From: Corynebacterium suranareeae
GTDB taxonomy: Bacteria > Actinomycetota > Actinomycetes > Mycobacteriales > Mycobacteriaceae
DNA length: 64,000 nucleotides
Direction: 5' to 3'
Assembly: GCF_002355155.1 (NCBI RefSeq)
Contig: NZ_AP017369.1
Location: forward strand, 930,001 to 994,000
Within the stretch, counting starts at the first letter, position 1, and every line of letters begins with the position of its first letter. The notes below the pieces were generated by a model. That model did not search any database, was not told the DNA's origin, and saw nothing but the letters and a program-made list of their open reading frames with translations. Below are positions 1 to 8,659 of this stretch, piece after piece. The translations under genes and the position numbers were made by a program.

Positions 1-66
1 CGAGCAAATGTGAAAGAAGTTCCATGGCCCCCAGAGTAAATAAAAGATGCAGACTGTGCTTGAACG

Positions 67-100
67 AAAAAATCCCTCCGGCAGATAAGAGCCGGAGGGA
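67..100 (-). terminator. Rho-independent terminator of lcpA
   Basis: A perfect 10-bp stem (TCCCTCCGGC at 73-82, complement at 91-100) with an 8-nt loop. On the minus strand it is followed by a run of T (67-72). It lies 23 bp past the lcpA stop. One copy of the dispersed CGTCGANAAGC motif (103-113) sits between the stem and the gene. Confidence 0.85.
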
Positions 101-122
101 GGCGTCGAAAAGCAAAAATCTT

Positions 123-1679
123 TTAGTTCACGCAGCGCGGACCGTCGCCGCCGGCATCGAACTCTGGGCTCTCGATGGGCGCTCCGATATCGGCGCCGGG
201 CTGGCCGACGGTGCTGGACGTCGCGGCGTTTGCTTCCGCGGTGGGGCCAGCGTAATCCTCGGAGGAGACAACGATGACGGTGTTGTCGTCGAGGGAGGAG
301 TTAGCAACGATCGGCAGACCACCGAGGGCTTCGGAAATAGCTAGGGCCTTTTCGCTGTTTTCGTCGGCGGCGAGGATCTGAGACTCGTAGTAGAGGCCTT
401 CGGCGGCATTGCCAGTTTCGGAGATGGTGTAACCCATTTCCTGGAGGTGCGCTGCGATGCCGTTGGCCAGGCCCTCGGTGTAGGAAGCGTTGAGCACGTG
501 GACTTCGACCTGGCTTAGGTCAGGTGCCTGGTCAGCAGGTTGATCGGCGGACCCGTCTTCTGGAGCTGGCTCTGCTTCGCCGAGTGCTTCTTGGAAGAAT
601 GCGTGCACCTGGTTGACGTCGATGGTGACAACTGACTCGCCGTAATCGCCGGTGCCGTCGATAGAGGTAACCGGGATGGTGGCAAATGTGACGTTGCCGC
701 CAGCGAGATTTTGAAGCTGAGTGGCAAAGCTCATGACTTCCCAGCCTTCATCGATGACGACGGAGCGGGTGACGGCATCCGCAAGTGCGGAAAGCTTTGC
801 AGGGTTGGTAAGGGTTCCAGAAGACAGCACCTGATTAACAAGCGATGCCATATAAGACTGCTGGCGAACGATGCGGTCAAGGTCGCCGCGAGGAAGATCG
901 TGGCGCTGGCGAACATAAGACAACGCGTCGGATCCACCTAAGGTTTGACGACCAGCGGGGAAGTTCGCGCCAGATAAAGGCTCATCGACGGCTTCGTTGA
1001 GGCAGACTTCGACACCACCGACAGCATCGGTGAGGAGGACGAATCCTAAAAGGCCAACTTCGGCGTAGTGATCAACAGTGATGCCGGTGAGATCTGACAC
1101 AGCATTGATCAGACCTTCACGACCCGAATCCTTGGCGCGGGTTTCCAACTCGGACTCATTGGTAAAACCCTGGTCCATCAACTCAGTACGACGGGCATCC
1201 TTGTACGCTCCGTAGACACCGTTGATCTTCATGTTTCCGTACTCAGAATCATGAATATAAGTGTCGCGGGGGATCGACACAGCGGTGGCAGACGAGCCAT
1301 CGTTAGGGATCCTAATCACCATTATTGTGTCAGTGTTGTCGTTTTCTTCATCGCCGGCACGAAGCATCGCCAGCTCTTCTTCCGACAAAGTATTGCCCTG
1401 AGCATCAGAACGTGAATCAGATCCAACAAGCAAAATATCGGTAGCGCCGTCAGCTGAATCGCCATCTTGAACGCCTTTACCTCCACCGAGTGAGAGGTTT
1501 CCAGACGCAACGCCGTCCACCTTGCCCACCGCGAAATAGCCCAAGCCTGACACCAACAACACCAGCACAGACACAAAAGCAATCACGCTTCTCAGTGCAG
1601 GATGCCCAGCTTGCTGAGTCGATTGCATTGCTGCCGGAGCAGGCTTAATGTCACGGACGGGACGATACTTTTCAGTCAC
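123..1679 (-). CDS. lcpA: LytR-CpsA-Psr family cell-wall ligase LcpA
   Basis: 518 residues with a GTG start; an AAGGG ribosome site lies upstream. LCP proteins transfer polyprenyl-linked glycans to peptidoglycan; in corynebacteria this attaches arabinogalactan. A cytoplasmic N-terminus is followed by one membrane segment (about 31-51). The extracellular LCP domain has GSDSR (86-90), the D-T-D phosphate-binding segment near 117, SIPRDT (135-140) and the arginine-rich helix from YVRQRHD (255-261). After a Pro/Asp-rich linker comes a LytR_C domain (about 381-471) and a low-complexity tail. It is divergent from wbbL, which makes the linker disaccharide that receives the glycan, so the pair fits one pathway. 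The two-domain form and neighbours match lcpA (cg0847) of C. glutamicum. Confidence 0.93.
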   Translation of the reverse strand: MTEKYRPVRDIKPAPAAMQSTQQAGHPALRSVIAFVSVLVLLVSGLGYFAVGKVDGVASGNLSLGGGKGVQDGDSADGATDILLVGSDSRSDAQGNTLSEEELAMLRAGDEENDNTDTIMVIRIPNDGSSATAVSIPRDTYIHDSEYGNMKINGVYGAYKDARRTELMDQGFTNESELETRAKDSGREGLINAVSDLTGITVDHYAEVGLLGFVLLTDAVGGVEVCLNEAVDEPLSGANFPAGRQTLGGSDALSYVRQRHDLPRGDLDRIVRQQSYMASLVNQVLSSGTLTNPAKLSALADAVTRSVVIDEGWEVMSFATQLQNLAGGNVTFATIPVTSIDGTGDYGESVVTIDVNQVHAFFQEALGEAEPAPEDGSADQPADQAPDLSQVEVHVLNASYTEGLANGIAAHLQEMGYTISETGNAAEGLYYESQILAADENSEKALAISEALGGLPIVANSSLDDNTVIVVSSEDYAGPTAEANAATSSTVGQPGADIGAPIESPEFDAGGDGPRCVN

Positions 1680-1821
1680 GTGCGGCTAACCCTTCGCGGT
1701 AAGTTAAAAAAACAGGCAAGAAAACTGTGGTCCCGTGGAATTGGGGGCTGTATATATACAGTGTCGATTGTGAGGACTCGATGTGCTGCAGATCAAGCCT
1801 TCGAGTCACGGCGCGATAAGT

Positions 1822-1880
1822 GGAGCTTGTCTGAAACTCGGTTAAAAGCTCGCCGGAAAGCTCGCCCGAAAGCTTGTCTG
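1822..1880. repeat. degenerate 12-bp tandem repeats in lcpA-wbbL gap
   Basis: Three adjacent 12-bp units are AAAGCTCGCCGG (1845-1856), AAAGCTCGCCCG (1857-1868) and AAAGCTTGTCTG (1869-1880). A fourth copy, GGAGCTTGTCTG, is at 1822-1833. They lie in the 348-bp divergent intergenic region (1680-2027), which must hold both promoters; no clear operator or small gene was seen elsewhere in it. Confidence 0.6.
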
Positions 1881-2027
1881 AAGCGGGAAACTATCCTCAC
1901 AATCGTTAAGAATTTCCACGAAACCATAGGTTCTGGACAATTCTAAGCCATATGGGAGCGTTTTCCTTATCCGTTGTCGGGAGTGGCGGATTCTTCTTGC
2001 AAACTTAAACCACTAAGCTTTCGCATC

Positions 2028-2924
2028 GTGAGTACTTTGAATTCCCCCATCGCTGTGATTACGGTGACCTATTCGCCAGGCAAGTACTTGGCGTCGTTCC
2101 TGGATTCCTTGCCAGGTGCGACTTCCTTGGACACCTACGTCGTGATGGCAGACAACGGATCGGTAGATGGCGTTCCTGAGCAGGCAGCAAGCGAGCGCAG
2201 CAACGTGGAGTTCTTGTCCACTGGCGGCAACTTAGGATACGGAACGGCAATCAATATCGCAGCCAGATCCTTACGTGCACGCAGGGAAGCCGGAGAGATC
2301 GATGGTGAATTTTTCCTCGTATCAAATCCCGATGTCGTCTTTGATAAAGACTCCATCGATCAGTTGTTAGAGTGTGCCAAACGTCACCCTCAAGCCGGAG
2401 CCATTGGACCGTTGATTAGAGAAGCAGACGGCTCGGCATATCCTTCGGCCAGAGCAGTTCCAACACTTGCCAACGGCATCGGCCACGCATTACTGGGATC
2501 CGTATGGAAATCCAATCCGTGGTCTGCCGCATACCGCGATGATGAAGACATGGACACCGAACGCACCGCCGGATGGCTATCAGGCTCATGCCTATTAATA
2601 AGGTGGGAAGCCTTCGACCAAGTTGGTGGTTTTGATGAACGCTACTTCATGTACATGGAAGATGTAGATTTAGGCGATCGTTTGTCTCGAGCCGGTTACA
2701 CCAATGTTTTCTGCCCCAGTGCTCAAATCACTCACGCAAAAGGACACGTTGCGGGGAAAAACCCAGAAAATATGTTGCCTGCGCACCATGAGAGTGCGTA
2801 TCGTTTCCAAGCTGATCGTTTGGCTAAACCCTGGCAGGCGCCGATTCGGCTGGCGTTGCGCATTGGATTGAAAGTGCGCGCCGGGGTAGCGGTAGGTGTC
2901 TCAAAGGTGAAGAACAGGACTTAA
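2028..2924 (+). CDS. wbbL: rhamnosyltransferase WbbL (GT2 family)
   Basis: About 298 residues. It transfers rhamnose from dTDP-rhamnose to GlcNAc-pyrophosphoryl-decaprenol, making the disaccharide linker between arabinogalactan and peptidoglycan at the cytoplasmic membrane face. The GT-A fold is visible: DNGSVDG (42-48), NLGYG (68-72), SNPDVVFD (99-106), then GWLSGSCLL and an acidic MYMEDVDLGDR segment typical of GT2 rhamnosyltransferases. The GTG at 2028 is chosen because the conserved domain starts at once. A TTG at 1974 would add 18 residues with no better ribosome site; neither start has a strong Shine-Dalgarno. It lies upstream of manC, as wbbL1 does in mycobacteria. Confidence 0.9.
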   Translation: MSTLNSPIAVITVTYSPGKYLASFLDSLPGATSLDTYVVMADNGSVDGVPEQAASERSNVEFLSTGGNLGYGTAINIAARSLRARREAGEIDGEFFLVSNPDVVFDKDSIDQLLECAKRHPQAGAIGPLIREADGSAYPSARAVPTLANGIGHALLGSVWKSNPWSAAYRDDEDMDTERTAGWLSGSCLLIRWEAFDQVGGFDERYFMYMEDVDLGDRLSRAGYTNVFCPSAQITHAKGHVAGKNPENMLPAHHESAYRFQADRLAKPWQAPIRLALRIGLKVRAGVAVGVSKVKNRT

Positions 2925-3119
2925 TTTAGACAAATGTAGAGTGTGTTTAATTAATGGACTTTAAGTTCTTTAAGTAACGGGCTGGGATCTTGCGTCAGAG
3001 TCTGGCCCTAAAGTCGCACAAACAGATTCGTACTATTAGATTTACACAATCAGATTTAAATAGTCAGAAATTGCACAATTTGGCTTGCACAAGCCCTCAT
3101 TCGAGTGAAACAGGAACAC

Positions 3120-4208
3120 ATGACTTTAACTGACAACAGCACAAACGTAGATGCTGTCATCTTGGTCGGTGGCAAAGGTACCCGACTGCGCCCTCTGACC
3201 GTCAACACTCCAAAGCCTATGCTGCCAACTGCTGGTCATCCTTTTTTGACCCACTTGTTGGCTCGCATTAAGGCAGCCGGTATCACCCATGTTGTTTTGG
3301 GAACGTCTTTCAAGGCTGAAGTGTTTGAAGAGTACTTCGGTGACGGTACTGAAATGGGCTTGGAAATTGAGTACGTGGTTGAGGATCAGCCTTTGGGCAC
3401 TGGCGGTGGTATCCGCAATGTGTATGACAAGCTGCGCTACGATACCGCGATTGTGTTCAACGGTGATGTGTTGTCTGGCGCTGATCTCAATGGCATTTTG
3501 GATACGCATCGAGAAAATGATGCTGATCTGACGATGCACTTGGTGCGAGTGGCTAATCCACGCGCGTTTGGCTGTGTGCCTACTGATGAAGATGGTCGAG
3601 TGAGTGAGTTCTTAGAAAAAACTGAGGATCCTCCGACTGATCAGATCAATGCCGGTTGCTATGTGTTCAAAAAAGAACTCATCGAGCAGATTCCAGCGGG
3701 GCGAGTTGTGTCCGTTGAGCGTGAAACTTTCCCGCAGCTACTGAAGGAAGATAAGCGTGTTTTTGGACACGTTGATACTTCTTATTGGCGCGACATGGGC
3801 ACGCCGAGTGATTTTGTTCGTGGCTCGGCGGATCTGGTGCGCGGCATTGCGTACTCGCCACTGCTTGAAGGCAAGACAGGAGAGTCGCTTGTCGACGCCT
3901 CCGCCGGCGTTCGCGACGGTGTCCTGTTGCTGGGCGGTACCGTAGTGGGTCGCGGCACCGAGATCGGCGCCGGATGCCGCTTGGACAACACGGTCGTTTT
4001 CGACGGCGTGACTATTGAACCAGGAGCAGTGATTGAAAATTCCATCATTTCTTCCGGTGCCCGCATCGGAGCTAACACGCATATCTCTGGCTGTGTCATC
4101 GGAGAAGGCGCCCAAGTTGGTGCTAGGTGTGAGCTAAACGCAGGCATGCGGGTTTTCCCAGGGGTTGTTATTCCTGATAGTGGAATCCGCTTCTCCTCAG
4201 ATCAATAA
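3120..4208 (+). CDS. manC: mannose-1-phosphate guanylyltransferase (NDP-sugar pyrophosphorylase)
   Basis: 362 residues. It makes an NDP-sugar from a sugar-1-phosphate and NTP. By position next to wbbL and near manB/manA, the likely product is GDP-mannose for lipomannan, lipoarabinomannan and protein mannosylation. The nucleotidyltransferase signature GGKGTRLRPLT (17-27) and PKPMLP (31-36) is followed by FNGDVL. The C-terminal third is a hexapeptide-repeat left-handed beta-helix. ATG 3120 is preferred over GTG 3105 because an AGGA site sits just before it. The sequence family also contains glucose-1-phosphate thymidylyltransferases (this locus is also called rmlA2), so the nucleotide is inferred from context. 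Confidence 0.87.
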   Translation: MTLTDNSTNVDAVILVGGKGTRLRPLTVNTPKPMLPTAGHPFLTHLLARIKAAGITHVVLGTSFKAEVFEEYFGDGTEMGLEIEYVVEDQPLGTGGGIRNVYDKLRYDTAIVFNGDVLSGADLNGILDTHRENDADLTMHLVRVANPRAFGCVPTDEDGRVSEFLEKTEDPPTDQINAGCYVFKKELIEQIPAGRVVSVERETFPQLLKEDKRVFGHVDTSYWRDMGTPSDFVRGSADLVRGIAYSPLLEGKTGESLVDASAGVRDGVLLLGGTVVGRGTEIGAGCRLDNTVVFDGVTIEPGAVIENSIISSGARIGANTHISGCVIGEGAQVGARCELNAGMRVFPGVVIPDSGIRFSSDQ

Positions 4209-4219
4209 GCATTTTCAAA

Positions 4220-4258
4220 GGCGTCCAGACGAGTTGTTGTTTGGGCGTTTTTTATTTT
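4220..4258 (+). terminator. terminator after manC
   Basis: GGCGTCCAGAC (4220-4230) can pair with GTTTGGGCGTT (4239-4249), with G-U pairs. It is followed by a T-rich run to 4258. Confidence 0.65.
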
Positions 4259-4313
4259 TGTTTATGTATCTTTTTCGGAGTTAAAAGTACTGTTCAAACT
4301 TGTAGCGAGCACT

Positions 4314-4330
4314 GATATTGTGGCAATATC
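4314..4330. promoter_or_regulatory. inverted repeat upstream of whcD
   Basis: Perfect inverted repeat GATATTG-TGG-CAATATC in the roughly 330-bp leader (4259-4589) of whcD. The same region carries CCCCCAGGGGG (4378-4388). Both could be operator sites; the binding protein is unknown. The long leader is typical of WhiB-family regulators, whose promoters are heavily controlled. Confidence 0.4.
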
Positions 4331-4589
4331 TGCCCTTGGGAGAATTACACCACTATATGTAGTACCCCTGTAAATTACCCCCAGGGGGCAGCTTTTGTGG
4401 CTAATGTGAATATTGTGAAATAACCAATGAAAGATTTGCACAATTTTTCCCGAACGGTTGACGTTGATATACGGGCACGTGTGTAATCACTTGGGAGTAA
4501 GAAAAGTTTTTCTAAACCTGCTCGGGATCCAAAATATTCCCGATGGGAACAGACTTAAAGTAGATTTGAAAGTGAGAGGGGGGCGAGGG

Positions 4590-4904
4590 ATGGAAGATTC
4601 AGCAGGGGATGTATCTGCAAAGTTGCAAGCAGGCCAGACTCGCACCGCACTGGAAATGACTTTGGATGATCTGTTCGGAGCAGTTGAGCAGGAATGGCAG
4701 GAACAGGCACTGTGTGCCCAAACTGATCCTGAAGCATTCTTTCCAGAAAAGGGTGGCTCAACTCGTGAAGCCAAGCGGATTTGTCAGGGCTGCCCGGTTC
4801 GAGATGATTGTCTAGAGTTTGCGTTAGAACATGATGAGCGTTTCGGTATTTGGGGTGGGCTCTCTGAACGTGAGCGGCGTCGCCTAAAGCGCGAAATTTC
4901 TTAA
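4590..4904 (+). CDS. whcD: WhiB-family iron-sulfur regulator WhcD (WhiB2/WhmD type)
   Basis: 104 residues from ATG 4590, which follows a purine-rich GAGGGGGGCGAGGG ribosome site. Four cysteines (C42, C65, C68, C74) bind a 4Fe-4S cluster. The GIWGG turn (86-90) and basic C-terminal helix (ERERRRLK) complete the WhiB fold. WhiB2-type proteins control cell division and septation genes, acting with WhiA. Its place between manC and the DUF3499 gene matches whiB2 in mycobacteria. An in-frame upstream extension to 4458 is open but lacks family similarity. Confidence 0.9.
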   Translation: MEDSAGDVSAKLQAGQTRTALEMTLDDLFGAVEQEWQEQALCAQTDPEAFFPEKGGSTREAKRICQGCPVRDDCLEFALEHDERFGIWGGLSERERRRLKREIS

Positions 4905-4920
4905 AAAACCTAAGCCCAGC

Positions 4921-4963
4921 AAGCGGACCTTTAACAACTTTAGAGGTTCGCTTTTGTTGTTTC
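4921..4963 (+). terminator. terminator after whcD
   Basis: Imperfect hairpin: AAGCGGACCTTTAA (4921-4934) against TTTAGAGGTTCGCTT (4939-4953), followed by TTGTTGTTTC. Confidence 0.7.
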
Positions 4964-4994
4964 TGTGCTCAAGTTGCCAAATGCGGTGCGTGGT

Positions 4995-5120
4995 TAGGAT
5001 TCACCATTTTTCGAGGGGTCCCTTAGGAAATGTTGAATTGGCACACTTTTGAGACCAAAAAGCGTGAGGATTCACCATCTTTTAGTCAAGGGGGTCGGAA
5101 AATGGTGAATTGGTACCGTG
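4995..5120. repeat. tandemly duplicated hairpin element
   Basis: Two copies about 71 bp apart of a roughly 53-bp unit (4995-5047 and 5066-5119). Each starts GGATTCACCAT with a T-run and ends with a GGAAA-TG-TGAATTGG-AC block, so each copy can fold on itself (ATTCACCAT...TTTT against AAAATGGTGAAT in copy 2). The element fills the gap between the convergent whcD and metallopeptidase genes. Its function is unknown; it looks like a REP-type or miniature repeat rather than a plain terminator. Confidence 0.6.
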
Positions 5121-5176
5121 CGATGGATGAGATGCGTCCTATCCATATATTGCAAACCCCAATCGAGACCGCTTAA

Positions 5177-5635
5177 TTACAGATCCTGAAATCCAGGGTC
5201 GATATCTCGTGGATCCATGTTCAGGTAGTTCGCTACCAAAGACGTCAGCACGTGCGTGAGTAGTTCGTGCCTTTCTGCTGCATTGGCAATGCGCTGTTCG
5301 ATGGGCATCCGAAAAATAACGATGCGTGCTCTCGTGGGATTCCCCTTAGTGTCAATTGCCGGGGGAATAACTCGGCCAAGGGGAACGGGGCCGTCGGCGG
5401 TGATCTCATCCGGGAGGATGGTGAGGTCTGCGCTTAGTCGCATTCGGGGAACGGTATCTACGGCAATGTCTAAGTTGCTTAGTTCTCTTTGGTAAATCGC
5501 ATAAAGCGGAGAGTATGCCTCAAGGACGGCTCGGTCGAAGGCTGCGCGTCTGGAAGCGTGGCGAGGAACTTCGATGGGCAGAAGGGGGCCGCGGAGACCG
5601 CGTCCGTGCCGATTGCGGAAAGTTCTCGTATGCAT
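5177..5635 (-). CDS. metallopeptidase-like (zincin) family protein
   Basis: About 152 residues from ATG 5635. An in-frame ATG at 5710 would add 25 residues but would run across the start of the divergent gene. It corresponds by position to mycobacterial Rv3259, between whiB2 and the DUF3499 gene. A basic N-terminus is followed by a segment HELLTHVL near the C-terminus. This resembles a zincin helix, but the spacing is H-E-x-x-x-H rather than HExxH, so protease activity is doubtful. The start lies 52 bp from the divergent start at 5688, suggesting a shared promoter region. Function unknown. Confidence 0.7.
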   Translation of the reverse strand: MHTRTFRNRHGRGLRGPLLPIEVPRHASRRAAFDRAVLEAYSPLYAIYQRELSNLDIAVDTVPRMRLSADLTILPDEITADGPVPLGRVIPPAIDTKGNPTRARIVIFRMPIEQRIANAAERHELLTHVLTSLVANYLNMDPRDIDPGFQDL

Positions 5636-5687
5636 GGAAAGAAATTCTAGGTGTGTTGAGCTGCCAAAAGGGGTTGGCGCGCCGAAT

Positions 5688-6128
5688 ATGACTGTCCAAA
5701 CCTCAACCAAGGGTCTAAACTTTGGGCTCGTGAGTCAGTTTCGTCGTTGTTCCCGCCCCGGTTGTGGCAAGCCTGCCGTCGCAACCCTCACCTACGCTTA
5801 TTCGGATTCCACTGCGGTGGTTGGTCCGTTAGCTCCTGCCGCAGAGCCTCATAGTTGGGATTTGTGTGAGCATCATGCTGAGCGTATTACTGCACCCCTT
5901 GGTTGGGAGATGCTGCGGGTCAATGACATTACGGTCGATGATGATGAGGATCTGACTGCCCTTGCGCAGGCGGTTCGTGAGGCCGGGCGCACTGTGAGTG
6001 GTCTTGTTCCAGAAAATGAGGTGGGGGGCAACCACCCGGTTAACCGTAGTGCGCGGATCGCGGAACGGAAGGTTCACCGCAAGGGTCACCTTTATGTTGT
6101 GCCTGATCAGGACGAATCCGAAGATTAG
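5688..6128 (+). CDS. DUF3499 family protein
   Basis: 146 residues from ATG 5688; a GTG at 5730 is an alternative start closer to the conserved domain. The N-terminal half holds CSRPGCGKPA and CEHHAERIT, which looks like a small zinc-binding module. The rest is acidic, with a basic tail. It is the counterpart of Rv3258c, always next to phosphomannomutase in actinobacteria. No biochemical role is known. Confidence 0.85.
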   Translation: MTVQTSTKGLNFGLVSQFRRCSRPGCGKPAVATLTYAYSDSTAVVGPLAPAAEPHSWDLCEHHAERITAPLGWEMLRVNDITVDDDEDLTALAQAVREAGRTVSGLVPENEVGGNHPVNRSARIAERKVHRKGHLYVVPDQDESED

Positions 6129-6201
6129 CTATTCGGATTGGGGGTATGCAGCGGGGTAGTATTGCAAACGTTATTTTGTTGTCTATACCCATCGAGGATT
6201 T

Positions 6202-7578
6202 ATGCGTACCCGTGAATCTGTCACAGCTGTAATCAAGGCCTATGATGTCCGAGGTGTTGTCGGCGTTGATATTGATGCTGATTTCATCTCTGAGGCCGGT
6301 GCGGCGTTCGGTCGGCTCATGCGCAGCGAAGGGGAGACCACGGTTGCCATTGGCCATGACATGCGTGATTCCTCACCAGAACTTGCTGAGGCTTTTGCTG
6401 CTGGTGTGACAGCTCAAGGTCTTGACGTTGTGATGTTGGGTCTGACGTCTACTGATGAGCTGTATTTTGCGTCTGGCACTTTAAAGTGCGCCGGAGCGAT
6501 GTTTACTGCGTCGCACAACCCTGCAGAATATAACGGCATCAAGCTGTGTCGTGCGGGCGCTCGACCTGTTGGCCAGGATTCTGGTTTGGGCAACATTATT
6601 GATGATCTGGTTGAGGGTGTTCCAGCATTCGATGGCAAGCAGGGGTCTGTTTCTGAAAAAGATCTGTTGAGTGCGTATGCAGACTACCTCAATGAGCTTG
6701 TCGATCTGAAGGACATTCGCCCGCTTAAAGTCGCGGTGGACGCTGCTAACGGTATGGGTGGTTTCACGGTTCCTGAGGTTTTCAAGGGCCTTCCTTTGGA
6801 AGTAGCTCCGTTGTATTTTGAGCTCGACGGAAATTTCCCCAACCATGAAGCAAATCCTTTGGAGCCCGCCAACTTGGTTGATTTGCAGAAGTTCACGGTA
6901 GAAACCGGATCTGATATTGGTTTGGCTTTTGACGGTGACGCAGACCGCTGCTTTGTTGTCGATGAAAAGGGACAGCCTGTTAGTCCTTCTGCGATTTGTG
7001 CGATCGTGGCAGAGCGTTACTTGGAGAAGCTTCCTGGCTCAACCATCATTCACAATTTGATCACTTCAAAGGCTGTTCCCGAGGTGATTGCTGAAAACGG
7101 TGGCAAGGCAGTTCGTACTCGTGTGGGCCACTCCTTCATCAAGGCGAAGATGGCGGAAACGGGTGCGGCGTTTGGTGGTGAGCACTCGGCTCACTACTAC
7201 TTCACTGAGTTTTTCAATGCGGATTCTGGAATCTTGGCGGCGATGCACGTTTTGGCAGCGTTAGGCAGCCAAGATCAGCCACTGAGTGAAATGATGGCTA
7301 GATACAACCGATACGTTGCCTCAGGCGAGTTGAATTCCCGTTTGGCTAACGCGGAGGCTCAGAAAGAGCGCACTCAGGCGGTTGTGGATGCGTTTGCTGA
7401 TCGCACGGAATCGGTGGATACCCTCGATGGTGTGACCGTGGAACTTAAAGGCACCAAGGCGTGGTTTAACGTTCGTGCATCCAACACTGAGCCGTTGTTG
7501 CGTCTTAATGTTGAGGCAGCAACGACTGAGGAAGTTGATGCTTTGGTTGCTGAAATCCTGGGAATTATTCGCGCTTAA
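6202..7578 (+). CDS. manB: phosphomannomutase (PmmA/ManB)
   Basis: 458 residues. It interconverts mannose-6-phosphate and mannose-1-phosphate in the cytoplasm, feeding GDP-mannose for lipoglycans. Alpha-D-phosphohexomutase signatures are all present: TASHNP (102-107) with phospho-serine S104, metal loop DGDADR (244-249), sugar-specificity loop GGEHSAH (325-331) and the C-terminal phosphate loop RASNTEP. ATG 6202 follows a GAGGATTT ribosome site. It is followed by the TobH-like gene and manA, so the three form a mannose-phosphate operon. Confidence 0.93.
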   Translation: MRTRESVTAVIKAYDVRGVVGVDIDADFISEAGAAFGRLMRSEGETTVAIGHDMRDSSPELAEAFAAGVTAQGLDVVMLGLTSTDELYFASGTLKCAGAMFTASHNPAEYNGIKLCRAGARPVGQDSGLGNIIDDLVEGVPAFDGKQGSVSEKDLLSAYADYLNELVDLKDIRPLKVAVDAANGMGGFTVPEVFKGLPLEVAPLYFELDGNFPNHEANPLEPANLVDLQKFTVETGSDIGLAFDGDADRCFVVDEKGQPVSPSAICAIVAERYLEKLPGSTIIHNLITSKAVPEVIAENGGKAVRTRVGHSFIKAKMAETGAAFGGEHSAHYYFTEFFNADSGILAAMHVLAALGSQDQPLSEMMARYNRYVASGELNSRLANAEAQKERTQAVVDAFADRTESVDTLDGVTVELKGTKAWFNVRASNTEPLLRLNVEAATTEEVDALVAEILGIIRA

Positions 7579-7651
7579 GCGCATTTTCCGGCGGGCATCA
7601 CGGTATTTCCTTATTCTTGGTAAGCAACACTAGGAAAGGACAGCAATCCCC

Positions 7652-8659
7652 GTGGTGCATGCGGATAATACCTTTTATGACGGTTCGTCTTATGATCCTG
7701 AAACCGTCCGATTTTTTGATGTTGCGCAGGAAGGCGCGCAGGTTCGCTTGATTGGTGGGCTCGTTGCCCAGGGCGCGCTGAGCGCTTTTGAGGGGTTGCG
7801 GCCACGCAGCGTGGTGGTGATGGTTGATGGTCAAATTCACCGTGAGTGCGTGCGCCTGGTGGAATCGTTGTATTCGCCAATGCGTCAACCGCTGGTTATA
7901 ACATCTCAGTTGCCGCATTACATTGGCGCCCTTGATGTGCTGGTGGTGGTCACCGATAATGGCGGGGATGAAAAAGCGCTCAAGGCACTCATCACGGCGT
8001 CGCAGCGTGGCGTAGCCACGCTTTTAATCGGACCAGGTTCAGGCCCGCTTATCGACGAGTCCCCTCAGGACACCTATGTCCTACCCACCTTGCCCACAGC
8101 TGCGGGCTTGTCGCCTGCCCGCATCGTGGCGTCGATAAGCACTCTTTTGGATCTTTTTGAATCGGACCCACCCATTATTTCCAACCGCCTGGATCATTTG
8201 GCTGATTGCATCGATGAAGAAGTGGAATCGCTGTCGCCGGAACGTGACGAGCTTGTCAACCCGGGTCGCCAACTGCGTTCCTATGTCGATCATGCACGGA
8301 TCGTTCACACCGGTCGATCCGATGTAGGGCTTGCGCTTGCCAACGTCGTTGCAGCACTGTGGACAAAACGCGGTCTTGTATCAGCAAGTTTGGACTTCCC
8401 AGAACTTATGGAATCGCTGCCAGAATTACGCGGACCGCAACCGATCGCTGATGATATTTTCCACGACCCATTCCTAGATGACGAACCAACAGTGGTACCG
8501 TTTAGGGCTGTTGTCTGGGCCGAAGAGAAACCCGGAATCCCCGATGCCATGGCGCAAAGCTGCGACGGACCTAGCAAAGGGGCGCTGACACAAGCACTGC
8601 GATTGTTGGTGCGCGGACAGTCAGCCACGATTTATTCCGTTGAAGAAAAGGATTTGTAA
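7652..8659 (+). CDS. TobH-like SIS-related protein of the manB-manA operon
   Basis: 335 residues with a GTG start behind an AGGAAAGGA ribosome site. It sits between manB and manA, as Rv3256c does in mycobacteria. The fold appears related to bifunctional phosphoglucose/phosphomannose isomerases: alternating beta strands (VVVMVDGQ, VLVVVTDNGGDE) and a long C-terminal helix region with TGRSDVGLALANVVAALW. No catalytic motif of an active isomerase is obvious. The start of manA directly follows its stop, so the two are likely translationally coupled. Role unproven; possibly a mannose-phosphate binding or regulatory partner. Confidence 0.8.
   Translation: MVHADNTFYDGSSYDPETVRFFDVAQEGAQVRLIGGLVAQGALSAFEGLRPRSVVVMVDGQIHRECVRLVESLYSPMRQPLVITSQLPHYIGALDVLVVVTDNGGDEKALKALITASQRGVATLLIGPGSGPLIDESPQDTYVLPTLPTAAGLSPARIVASISTLLDLFESDPPIISNRLDHLADCIDEEVESLSPERDELVNPGRQLRSYVDHARIVHTGRSDVGLALANVVAALWTKRGLVSASLDFPELMESLPELRGPQPIADDIFHDPFLDDEPTVVPFRAVVWAEEKPGIPDAMAQSCDGPSKGALTQALRLLVRGQSATIYSVEEKDL

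Noticed and set aside
24..344. Open frame antisense to the end of lcpA
   Set aside because: It overlaps the terminator and coding region of a clear gene; no ribosome site or protein character.
1602..1946. Open frame of 114 codons across the lcpA start
   Set aside because: Cys/Arg/Lys-rich composition of a random frame; covers the divergent promoter region and the tandem repeats.
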